This document shows, piece after piece, positions 28,501-35,516 of a DNA stretch of 64,000 nucleotides. Within the stretch, counting starts at the first letter, position 1. Every line of letters begins with the position of its first letter. Under the pieces are notes generated by a model. It was given only the letters and a program-made list of their open reading frames with translations, searched no databases and had not been told where the DNA came from. The position numbers and the translations under genes are program-made. The stretch comes from a bacterium (GTDB taxonomy: Bacteria; SAR324; XYD2-FULL-50-16), in the NCBI GenBank assembly GCA_018829445.1, contig JAHJTV010000073.1:1-64000 (forward strand), written 5' to 3'.

Positions 28501-28674
28501 TAAAATTGTATCACCCTGCTGGGCTCTATCAATGGCTTGCTGAATCGTAGTAAACCCTTCCTTTCCATTAGGATTCACGATCAGTGTTTTTGCTGAGGCC
28601 TGATCAAAGATAAAAACTGAAAAAACTAGCCATTGCAGAAAAACGATCTGCCGTTTTATGGATTTGTTTTTCAT
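22516..28674 (-). CDS. giant exported protein: parallel beta-helix domain followed by TPR-rich region
   Basis: About 2052 residues from ATG at 28674; a TTG 30 bases upstream is a weaker start. A signal peptide (FLQWLVFSVFIFDQASA) precedes a right-handed beta-helix region (residues about 40-770). It shows many NxI..N...G(I/V) turns such as IKNIEI, NRFGI, NNWGI-type and DGV(Y/N)I repeats, similar to NosD/pectate-lyase-like folds. A middle region (about 870-1600) contains an AVIPF phrase and a domain unlike those I know. The C-terminal third (about 1640-2040) has TPR units (QAKAYYNQALELQPAFPWIWLSLGE-type). Ligand and function are unknown. It lies 45 bases upstream of the phosphatase gene. Confidence 0.85.
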   Translation of the reverse strand: MKNKSIKRQIVFLQWLVFSVFIFDQASAKTLIVNPNGKEGFTTIQQAIDRAQQGDTILVRQGLYPEHLLIDGKKDIRIVGGEPGRAQVAGNMLIENIITIKKANVSIKNIEIQPGKSVSGTCIHSEFSVLKIENSRLLACSTGVSSAYGELNVSGTYFSQAESALKLNFSKGQISSNRFEDNESAIKLEGESSATISKNNMLRNRFGINATQQAKLEITENTFEEGESAAIYLQSGSTANLLRNQIRNYQFGVGTTGHNTIVTLTSNTIENIKVNGVDISSESQIKLLDNKISNCDIGIKLYSEAQSELSKNLINHNRIGVFILSSSFMKLTENTLSDNQWGVASLDADTVVIVEKNQVTNNKYGLVAQNNSKMTLHNNDIKNSEESAISFYSGAIGEVHNNRVTNSKWGITVQDPGSSATITGNTVTNQTNHGLEIGKEAKTLIKKNIVFNNNIGVKLYEAAKTEIIDNIIEGNSDGVNITDKSTKAWLIHNRIFNNTDDGLEVSSGAFVEARENAIFLNTDDGIVLGGEPTKSIFANNYIYLNGYWGIDISDGANVELSTNVITYNKNDGVYIHGENTFVNVSGNNIQFNEDDGIVLSDKGVAMINHNIIRYNANEGIDVANTDSEQNTIIGNSLSFNRNSIYVESSQVKIEDNVIHHDRGDGIYINQSALKYPVKGNVLLYIDQSYAAIETGTNSKVNFVNNFLMGGYRGIAIYDNQFEGMIANNTILDFEFSGISITDHGYVNIKDNLIGSSGKGIEAHRQSEITLHNNLFWNNQTDVVGLPDSDLLTRNPEFQKPESYDFRVSKQNTKYGAGPKITNLKNRLEDRWILIKGKAVESGDTPLEAETVYLSGIHSIKSRDEMLVKLGQFYENHKRFKEAITCYDKVSGSSIYAVEGFKNKMALLSSVNSSKQKEDIPLKGIITGIGSVKPASNSENVVLDINRHHLVDATLSLAERFFDNQQYSLTSDLSKILFENKIGTNAQLLKATILATRSDLQQQEYQRALERTENLLNDHPDDKKLLCLAVMSSIPIDIEKSIVYLEKYRTKTKFDLFPPIQFDHIQKVAWSGINLLSTTKTGDKETSEETKNSGLIELKEQAGVLKQFNLIFSSPSDLDALKTFPLLFKALQTKQEQLTEQHVQSMQIQLQKLNLAVIPFSEKSRNCLEIERILKWNHSFRCIKELTFSQILSQKSELESFDYVLAGNLQKDKAEVYWYHPGTGKFGIYKTNSGRNSIFDFYLENFKRLHSESVIGYSFNLQRLNQKDVQKEEEEPESAYMNRRIGYLKQNRSILKKSLQFDALNKNYKAELEKVESELKQIGAQFRDMMGNKPVAEVKESAVLLQAEQLLDQEKSAQVRTGDVWTSYLHIKDIKGTGFSLKSVEDSPLFATMIATEKKLLQSYLDDTVIRIFGDISQIEPLTKHLKQNGFNKISIEQQDKIEPFFNVITKSDPKRENFQEIIVYLNSQNKVYYTYLFDLATSHAFIKTQKNEFNQEDILNLINTCLQSREHEYRTSLVYYKNNWSITEAAITSENTATWPISKILPTYSYARKLVHINPLNWENHQKVAILERTLAAHFWIKDPKKVIHYLHKMTNNQLHHRSKWGEQVVTPNLDWRAQKLEAIRLFGGVHTNIGRFQQAKAYYNQALELQPAFPWIWLSLGETYSKMGKYQLAIDAFNKSYQQIKQMTWADEGMIKNELATLYIEIARNNYKLRQYDTALIYALQSDTYQPGNNWYLSNLGQIYIAKQEYEKSEEALQKALSNNPEDSFSCLQMIILKLRQGLAEEANIYAQKYVKYAFSTMDQGKAYYYRGIVHQALGRFPEGQLAFKESNRFYETELKENPASFQSAQAIGVNYRELGDLETAKKWFSKALALVYDPWQKTGPLRELALIQMVEGNYLESLKLYNQAVESDSVQVIVEQFNINPDNIEDFEKTAPVRKTQVLNMNIEARYGLAMLYVLMGEEIKANEWLRKTIALDSANEFEGYHYFDDLDSKFLQGFVFMHQGRISEAKIAWQGFLEHVEKMHDKSKHCQILQEYILSEINRLTVVQR

Positions 28675-28741
28675 TGGTAATCTCTTAATGGAAAGTGTTT
28701 TCAAAAACGTGTTAAATTATGGATTGTACTTCCGATTGTCT

Positions 28742-31700
28742 CTACTGATAGTTCTCTTTCAATATGAGGATAGGATAAAAGATTGTTGAAGGCTTCTTGC
28801 TATCCCTGGGGATCATGAAATAGGTATTTTTGGGATTCAGTTCTTTTTCAGTGATAATCAGTTTCTGAACAGGCTCAATCGGGCCATCCATTCTGCATAT
28901 CCAGTACTTGATGCCATAATGATTGGAGACATAGCGATCAATGGAAATCACATTGGGATATCGATTCTTTTTTTCCGCCAGCGAAGAGATAACAGCAGTA
29001 ATTTTTGCGATTGCTGTTTCAAAGACAACCCGCAGAGGGTCGTGATGCTCCGATTCCTCATATTTCGGATGAACAATGCCATTTCGAATTTCGACTATTT
29101 CTCCCATGGCGCTTAACAGCTCTTTGTCGATCATCGTGTTTCTTGCGAAGGTATCATAAAAGGTTTTTTGGCGGATGTCATCATTTCTGATCCAATAACC
29201 CAACCTACGGAGTGATTCAATGATTTTACCAAAAGTTAATCGTCGATTATGTAAAAAGTCCAAATCCTTTTTATCCTTAAATCCACTTTTTAGACGAGGC
29301 AGGTAATTTTCATCACCAAACAGGATATTTGTATAGAAATCCAACAAATCCCAGCAGAGTCTTTCCACAATAGCAAAAGCTTCCATCACGATTCCCTGTG
29401 AATACTCAAGAGATTTGATATTAACGGCTAAAAGCTGTTGTAGGTCTTTTACCCTTCTAAGGGAATGATAAACACCTGGAGGTTCCTGGATACGTTGTAA
29501 ATTGAAACTCTTTAAAACAGCGTTGATGAATTCATCCTTTGTCTGAAAAATTCTGTTCGTGTTCTTTTTCTTAAGCAGATCGGCTAGTTGCTTTTGACTA
29601 AGAAATTCCGCCAGAAATCTCTCAATAGGATTATTTAAACAAAACTCTGCCAGACAATCTTTGAAGGAGATTGTCTCGTCAGCATAAAGACTTTCCTGGA
29701 AGTAGATTTTTTCCTCATTTGAAAGAATACCATCAATTCCATTAACAAAATCTGACAGGGAAGAGTCATCGCTCCCTTTCGTCCTTAATAAGTCGGCAAT
29801 ATTTTCAGAAACACTCGCCTCGCTAATTTTGCTAATGGCATTTAAAATCTGGTAATTCCAATGATGATCCGGATTGTTTACAACAAAGCATGCATAGACA
29901 TCTTCAAACCGGATATCAGGTTGACTTGAAATAACCCGAGCTACATGTTGTTTTAACTCATCATTCTTCCCCGTGGCAATTTTCAAAACGACTGATCGAC
30001 AGGACTGCAACGGTTGATGAATGATAAGAGCCATAACACTATCGACAATATCCGGAGCTTGAGACTGCAAGGATTTAATTCCGTTGAAGAGCTTGTTGAC
30101 ATGAGATTTACTTAACTCAAAGTTCATCAAAGTATTCACTACAACTTTTTTCTGTGCCGGATTCAGGTTTTCATTTTCGATCCAGGAGATAAGATCTTTG
30201 ATAACCACAGGTGATTCGGTTTTTCCCAGACACTCCAGCAAAAAGGAAAACTCTACAAATTTATTCTTGCGATCGTATCGTCTGATTTCATCTACAATTA
30301 TCTTTGCCGATTCTTTCGTGTTGCTCAATGCCAGTAAGGAAACTGAAATCAGTCGCTCTTTTTCACTCTTCTTCTGGTTTTCCAATTCATCCATTAAACG
30401 TTTGGTCAACTCTTTTGGTAGAATATTGCTTTTTGCATAAATGACAAAATTGCGGATAGCTTTTAATGAAATTGTCTTCGTATTTAAGAATATAAAATTG
30501 ATGAAGTCCACTATATCAAAACTAGAAATCAATTCTGCAGATTCCCGAATCATTTCCTCTTCATTACTTTCAAAAGCAGTCAGCAGCAGGGAAAAAGCTT
30601 CTTCTGCTGGCAAATAGGGCAGAAACAATCGAACTGCCATCACCTTAACCGAAGTAGACGCAAAGGAGCCGATCATCGCAGATCCGAACAGAAAACGTGC
30701 ACCGGCTGTTTTTTGATCTTCAAATCGGTTCAATTGTCGTAATATTTCATTCTGCAGCAAGGGATGGCCTTTTTCCAGATTCAATTGATGCTGAAGAAAT
30801 GTTGCCGCCTTTTTTAAACCACTGTCACCAAGCACACGATAAACTTCCTTTCTGCACAACGCATTTGAATCTTGAGATAGATCTTTTAATTCCGGAAAAC
30901 TAAGGCCGGACGCGAAAAGCTGCAATGCTAGGATACGGACGTTTGCATAAGGAGATCTAAAAGCCGTTTTTACAAGATCACTATATCTGCTTTCTTTTGT
31001 TGTGAGAGTTGAAATAGCCTTAACTATCCAAATCTGCAGCCATTGAGGGCAACTTAGAAAATGTCGGCCAGTCAATAGCTGTTCAACGGTCCGTCGGGTA
31101 ATGTCTATTGAGGCGAACTTCAGAATCAGTTTTAGGATTACGCTTTGAAGAGCTGGATTTTCTACATTGATCAGTTGGTAAATCCGTTCCGGGATTCCAA
31201 ATCTATTGAGGTTGACTGCAAATTCGCAGTAGCTGCGAAGACCGTCTTCTTCCGATTCTGTTTCCAGTTTTCGTTTGATGACACTCGACAAAACCTGCTC
31301 AAAATCGTTGATTGACTTCTGCTCGGTGACCAGAAAAGCCTCTGAAACAAACTCCAGAGCGCTTCCCAGTTGATGAGATGTCAGTTGAACCGAACTCTGA
31401 GTGGGATTTGAGATCTTTCCATGTTTCTCATGGATGGGGCCTAATGCCAGTAAGGCAAGATCTGATAGATTTCCGCTCTCCTGCTCCAGCTTGCTTAACA
31501 GAATGGTTTCATTTTCATGAGATATGGGGAATTTCAGATTGGAAACGATGTCGCGAATGGCTGTAATGATAGCATAACTGTTTTCACTGAAATTAAGCCA
31601 ACCTGGAGAATCGGCAACAACATCGGGCATATCGGTTATCCAATGAATGGCCTTTTCATAGAGAGTAAAGATCGCCTCTAATTTGTTTCCATCAGCTTTT

Positions 31701-31783
31701 TGGGCTAGCTTATAAATAGCATCGATTTGAGTTTCCGCTGTCTGATTTTGAATGATCTCCTGTAGTTCGCTTAAGTCAGTCAT
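28742..31783 (-). CDS. large HEAT-repeat protein with a HEPN-like C-terminal motif
   Basis: This 1013-residue protein has no signal peptide. Most of it (about 1-740) is helical repeat of HEAT/armadillo type, with units such as FRSPYANVRILALQLFASG and SNALCRKEVYRVLGDSG. The last 270 residues are different: a helical domain with RNGIVHPKYEE near residue 898, which fits the Rx4-6H motif of HEPN domains, then a small beta-rich tail. HEPN domains are often RNases or parts of toxin systems, but a lone motif is weak evidence. It starts 6 bases after the GAF/GGDEF gene's stop and is followed by the giant protein gene after 67 bases. Confidence 0.75.
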   Translation of the reverse strand: MTDLSELQEIIQNQTAETQIDAIYKLAQKADGNKLEAIFTLYEKAIHWITDMPDVVADSPGWLNFSENSYAIITAIRDIVSNLKFPISHENETILLSKLEQESGNLSDLALLALGPIHEKHGKISNPTQSSVQLTSHQLGSALEFVSEAFLVTEQKSINDFEQVLSSVIKRKLETESEEDGLRSYCEFAVNLNRFGIPERIYQLINVENPALQSVILKLILKFASIDITRRTVEQLLTGRHFLSCPQWLQIWIVKAISTLTTKESRYSDLVKTAFRSPYANVRILALQLFASGLSFPELKDLSQDSNALCRKEVYRVLGDSGLKKAATFLQHQLNLEKGHPLLQNEILRQLNRFEDQKTAGARFLFGSAMIGSFASTSVKVMAVRLFLPYLPAEEAFSLLLTAFESNEEEMIRESAELISSFDIVDFINFIFLNTKTISLKAIRNFVIYAKSNILPKELTKRLMDELENQKKSEKERLISVSLLALSNTKESAKIIVDEIRRYDRKNKFVEFSFLLECLGKTESPVVIKDLISWIENENLNPAQKKVVVNTLMNFELSKSHVNKLFNGIKSLQSQAPDIVDSVMALIIHQPLQSCRSVVLKIATGKNDELKQHVARVISSQPDIRFEDVYACFVVNNPDHHWNYQILNAISKISEASVSENIADLLRTKGSDDSSLSDFVNGIDGILSNEEKIYFQESLYADETISFKDCLAEFCLNNPIERFLAEFLSQKQLADLLKKKNTNRIFQTKDEFINAVLKSFNLQRIQEPPGVYHSLRRVKDLQQLLAVNIKSLEYSQGIVMEAFAIVERLCWDLLDFYTNILFGDENYLPRLKSGFKDKKDLDFLHNRRLTFGKIIESLRRLGYWIRNDDIRQKTFYDTFARNTMIDKELLSAMGEIVEIRNGIVHPKYEESEHHDPLRVVFETAIAKITAVISSLAEKKNRYPNVISIDRYVSNHYGIKYWICRMDGPIEPVQKLIITEKELNPKNTYFMIPRDSKKPSTIFYPILILKENYQ

Positions 31784-31789
31784 AACCTA

Positions 31790-32848
31790 TCAGGAATTAG
31801 AGTGGACCCGATTGCCGGCCGCCAGATAAACAGTGTTGTTTCTTGCCTGTAAGTTCCCCAGTTCTGCTTGAAGTGTATTCAATATATCAAAGAATGATAA
31901 CTCTTCCCCGGAGTATTTATAAAAGCTAAAAAGTAGATTCAATTCTATGGGATCACTTGTGATTCCCAATAACAAATCCTTTGCTTGCCGCCTGACACTT
32001 TCTATTAACAAAAAAACCGATCGGAGGGAGGTGTTTGAGGGGATGATTAAAAACTGGGTCTGGTTGAATCGCGTGACCGCATTAGAATTCCCGGTAAGCA
32101 AATTCAGAAGTGCACAAAAATCTAGAATCAATGCGTTGATAATCTCATCCTCATACTGTTCTTTGAGCCTGTCCAGATTGTTTATACGGCAAAGTATTAG
32201 AAATAGACCATCTGTATGCTCATCTGACCTGATTTTTTCAAATAGCTCTTGTTTGGATTTGAGGAAGTACGTGTCCGTCATCAAACCCGTTAGAGGATCT
32301 ATTTTACTGTCCTCATGCTCTGCTACGCTACCGAGGTACAACGCTATTGGTGATACAAAGGCAATAAGGAATTTAATCTCGCCTTCGCTAATACTCGCAT
32401 CATCTTTTCCCAATCCGACGAATCCCAAAAAACGATGTTCAAGTTTAAGGGGAATAAAAACATCCAGTGACTTCACTTTCCAGAAATCGTGATTGGTTTC
32501 GGTGAAAAATCCCGCTTCCTTCAATGTTGGCTTTGTGTAATATGGCTTAAGGGAACCGATCAGGTTATTGTGGAAGTGATTATTGACAAACAGAGTGTTG
32601 AGAATTCCAAATTCGGAACCGATCAGCCGGATGTCAAAACATTGGAGTGCCAGTTGATCGGGATGAAACAACAGAAAGGAAACATGAGGGATGTTGATGA
32701 GCGGTGAGGCTAAAAGCGAGAGCACTCTACATGTCGTTTGAGTTCTCGATTGTAGCGATAGTTCGTTGGATCGACTGAGAGCGTCCAACATCTCTTCGAA
32801 GATCTGGTATTTCTTTAGTTGTCTTTTTAGTTCCTTGATTTCATCCAT
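31790..32848 (-). CDS. GAF domain plus degenerate GGDEF domain protein
   Basis: The 352-residue product (ATG at 32848; a TTG three codons earlier is an alternative) begins with a short coiled coil. A GAF-like sensor region (residues about 30-180) and a GGDEF-family domain that opens with DPLTGLMTDTYFL follow. The catalytic GGDEF loop is replaced by RFNQTQFLII, so it is unlikely to make cyclic-di-GMP and may bind a nucleotide or a partner. It sits between the STAS gene and the HEAT gene in the same operon, which suggests a signal-reception role in the partner switch. Confidence 0.8.
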   Translation of the reverse strand: MDEIKELKRQLKKYQIFEEMLDALSRSNELSLQSRTQTTCRVLSLLASPLINIPHVSFLLFHPDQLALQCFDIRLIGSEFGILNTLFVNNHFHNNLIGSLKPYYTKPTLKEAGFFTETNHDFWKVKSLDVFIPLKLEHRFLGFVGLGKDDASISEGEIKFLIAFVSPIALYLGSVAEHEDSKIDPLTGLMTDTYFLKSKQELFEKIRSDEHTDGLFLILCRINNLDRLKEQYEDEIINALILDFCALLNLLTGNSNAVTRFNQTQFLIIPSNTSLRSVFLLIESVRRQAKDLLLGITSDPIELNLLFSFYKYSGEELSFFDILNTLQAELGNLQARNNTVYLAAGNRVHSNS

Positions 32849-32939
32849 TCGATACAAGCTCGATCCAAATTCTCTCGCTCTTTATACAAAGTCTCATGCA
32901 AAAAGCACTAAAAATCCTGCGTTTTCGTTTTTACCGGCT

Positions 32940-33287
32940 TTATTCTTTCTGAAAAAACGCCAAAGCTTCCTGTCGGTTTGGAAAGACCTGACAGAATCTA
33001 GGGACAATATTGCAGATCTCCAGGTTTTCAATATGGAATTTGTCTTCGCAAACAAGCACCAGACGTCCTTTCTTCTTATCGAGGTCTGATAGTATTTCAG
33101 TCAGAAGCGTGATTCCGATCGTCGTAAAATCACGGTTCTCCGGAATTTCGATAACCAAGCGATGACAACCCGGCAGAATCTGATTAACAGCTTTCTGGAA
33201 AGGTTCAATCGTATCCGGTCTTACATCACCTTGTAATTGAATGATGTCGACACCCTTCTCGTTTAAATGAATAATTTCAAGACTCAT
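32940..33287 (-). CDS. STAS-domain anti-sigma factor antagonist
   Basis: The 115-residue protein is one STAS domain. It begins with VDIIQLQGDVRPDTIEPFQKAVNQ, and the loop with the regulatory residue reads DFTTIGITLLTEIL, followed by a LVLVCEDK strand. The usual target is a Ser or Thr in D(S/T)xG; here the position is DFTTIG, so Thr may take its place or phosphorylation may have been lost. It lies 14 bases after the RsbW-like gene and probably is its antagonist, switched by the phosphatase at 20587. Confidence 0.85.
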   Translation of the reverse strand: MSLEIIHLNEKGVDIIQLQGDVRPDTIEPFQKAVNQILPGCHRLVIEIPENRDFTTIGITLLTEILSDLDKKKGRLVLVCEDKFHIENLEICNIVPRFCQVFPNRQEALAFFQKE

Positions 33288-33301
33288 GTAACATCCTTAA
33301 C

Positions 33302-33754
33302 TTATTTGGTTTTATTGTCCTGATCCTTTAAATAAATCACCATGGTTAATCCAAGATTTTTTTCGCTGCCGACATGCACTTCATCAACATATTTTTTTAT
33401 CATGAACACCCCCCATCCTCTTTTGGAAATATCGTTCCTCTTAACTTTGTTGTCGATGCTGGGTGCTTTCACTTCATCCAGATCAAACCCATCCCCCTCA
33501 TCGGTGATATTGATTTCTAACCTGGACTCATCGACACGAAAGAGGAGAAAGATCTCCTTGTTGGGATCATTTTTATTTCCGTGTTCAATGGCGTTGGAGC
33601 ATGCCTCTGCGACGGCTGATCTAATCTTACGGGTTTTTGTGGCATCAAACCCCATTGTTTGAGCCAGATTTTGAGAAGCATCCATCACCAAAGATAAGTA
33701 CTGATTATCACTTGGAATCCGAATGGTTAAATCGACGGGTAATTTTGGCTTCAT
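33302..33754 (-). CDS. RsbW-like anti-sigma serine kinase (HATPase)
   Basis: The 150-residue product is a single GHKL ATPase domain. It has the N box in VAEACSNAIEHGNKNDPNK, the G1 motif DEGDGFD and the G2 region RGWGVFMIKKYVDEV. Such kinases hold a sigma factor or another partner in check and phosphorylate the STAS antagonist. No sigma factor is visible in the operon, so its target may lie elsewhere or may be another regulator. It is the first gene of the minus-strand operon 33754-20587. Confidence 0.9.
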   Translation of the reverse strand: MKPKLPVDLTIRIPSDNQYLSLVMDASQNLAQTMGFDATKTRKIRSAVAEACSNAIEHGNKNDPNKEIFLLFRVDESRLEINITDEGDGFDLDEVKAPSIDNKVKRNDISKRGWGVFMIKKYVDEVHVGSEKNLGLTMVIYLKDQDNKTK

Positions 33755-34268
33755 CGCGTTTTTAGTGTCTTAACGTAACTGAATCACAATATGAAATTAA
33801 ATTGAGTGAACAGGGTGGAATCCCTTGATTCAAGCAATATCCTGTTTCTTGATATTCAATCGCCCAATAATGCAACACTCAGTGACAGCGTCCGGGAAAG
33901 GAAATCTGCAGGTAAAAACCATTGATTTAGCTATTTTCGTGAAGCTTAAGGAATACATGAGAATATGTCCAGAACAAAATGAAGGCGATTTCGCCCCGGT
34001 TTAAAAATTTATGGAACGCAGTACTTTCAGTAATTCCTCATTCGTCAGGACATAGAATATAGCATAGCAAGAGTAGAATATTTTATAGCAAGAATAACAA
34101 AAATGCACAAAAAATCTGTATTAACAGTATAATAAACCATGGCATGCAACATGCTCTATACTTTCACCAATGACAATTTCAACTAAGAATGTTGGATTTC
34201 CCAAAAAGAATTCAGGAACAACAAATCTGTTATTTGTTATGTGAAACTCTTTTAAAAGGTGCAACTTC
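33755..34268. other. divergent intergenic region between the partner-switching operon and moxR
   Basis: About 510 AT-rich bases have no gene. It must contain the promoters of both divergent units. A pair of near-repeats (TATAGCAAGAATAACA and ATAGCAAGAGTAGAAT) lies around 34070-34100, and GGCATGCAACATGC, which is close to a palindrome, lies near 34140-34154. AAAGGTG about eight bases ahead of ATG 34269 can serve as a ribosome-binding site. Confidence 0.4.
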
Positions 34269-35489
34269 ATGGAATTCAAGGATCTGAATCAATTAGATTA
34301 TATTTCTGTACAACAAGAATCAGGTGGGTTGGACGAAATTCAACGACTTTTTTTATCTTATATAAGCGGTTGTCATGTCGCTCTAAGTGGACCACCCGGT
34401 GTCGGAAAGACTGTTCTGGTCAATGAATTTGGTGAGAAAGTAAATCAGAAACTGATCAGTCGTGTGATGGGACCTAAGGTGAATGAATCGCTGCTAATTT
34501 CATATCCCGATTTAATTAACAGTAAAGGGACATCAGTGACAGTCACCCGTCCTGGCCTATTAGCCAGGGCGTTGAAGGACGATTGCATCTATTTTGCTGA
34601 TGAGATCGATCGTCTCACTGAGGACAATCAGAAGCTGCATAACTCCGCCTTTGACAATCGGCGTTCGGTGACCATGAGAGATGGAACCGTTATCCAGGGC
34701 AAAGAGAATTTTTTCGGTATTATCGCTTATAACCCATCCGAAGGTATGAAAAGCGATTTGGAGTCTGCCTTGGCCGACCGGTTTGTTCATATCAATTTTG
34801 ATTATTTTCCCCCGGAAGTGCAATCGATGATCTCCCTTAAAAAAGCGGGTTTTTCCGTAAAAAACCTGTTGCCGGGAAAGGTCAGCTGGCGAGCCATTTA
34901 TTACCACCGCGAGCGAAAGCATCTTCAGTTTTTTGAAGTAGAGACCGTCAAGAAAGATCTTTTATTAAGGGATACACATCGGAATAAAACCATGGAGATC
35001 TCAAAGCTTAATGCTAAAGATATCCAAACCAGATTGTTTATCTATCTGAGATATCGAAATGGTCCGGTGTTATCCAATTATACACAACCTGTTGCTTACA
35101 AACTGGAAGATCTGAGTCTGAAGTTGGCAGAATTTGGTGATGAATTAAGAAAATTATCCACAGATGGTGTTCACTATGCAAATCGGAAACTGGTCTCCGA
35201 TATGGGCGGTACGGGCGAATCGATCGATTTTTCATGTATTCGTCTGCACATTCCATCTTCCAGAATTCAGCAGGCAGCCTTGAAGCAATATGCCTTTTTG
35301 ACAGCTAAAATTGGATGCTCGCCTTATTTAGCGCAACAGTATGCAGTTAATCTTATGATAGACCAGGCCGCTTTTGGAAAGTATGGAAAAGCGAAGCTCG
35401 GCCAGGGAAATAGTCGTGATTTGTTTGTGGCTATGGCCGGCACCAAAGGACTTTTACCCATGCGGAAGCAACGAAAACTATGTGCATAA
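34269..35489 (+). CDS. MoxR-family AAA+ ATPase
   Basis: The 406-residue ATPase has Walker A GPPGVGKTVL, Walker B CIYFADEIDRL, a sensor-1 region FFGIIAYNP and an arginine-finger-like LADRFVHINFDYF. These match the MoxR/NirQ branch. MoxR proteins act as chaperones that insert cofactors or remodel their vWA partners. The partner is the next gene, 27 bases downstream, a very large vWA protein. It has no membrane segment. Its substrate is unknown, and no metallo-enzyme structural gene lies nearby. Confidence 0.9.
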   Translation: MEFKDLNQLDYISVQQESGGLDEIQRLFLSYISGCHVALSGPPGVGKTVLVNEFGEKVNQKLISRVMGPKVNESLLISYPDLINSKGTSVTVTRPGLLARALKDDCIYFADEIDRLTEDNQKLHNSAFDNRRSVTMRDGTVIQGKENFFGIIAYNPSEGMKSDLESALADRFVHINFDYFPPEVQSMISLKKAGFSVKNLLPGKVSWRAIYYHRERKHLQFFEVETVKKDLLLRDTHRNKTMEISKLNAKDIQTRLFIYLRYRNGPVLSNYTQPVAYKLEDLSLKLAEFGDELRKLSTDGVHYANRKLVSDMGGTGESIDFSCIRLHIPSSRIQQAALKQYAFLTAKIGCSPYLAQQYAVNLMIDQAAFGKYGKAKLGQGNSRDLFVAMAGTKGLLPMRKQRKLCA

Positions 35490-35516
35490 GTAAATGATAA
35501 CGAGAAGTGGGGCAAA

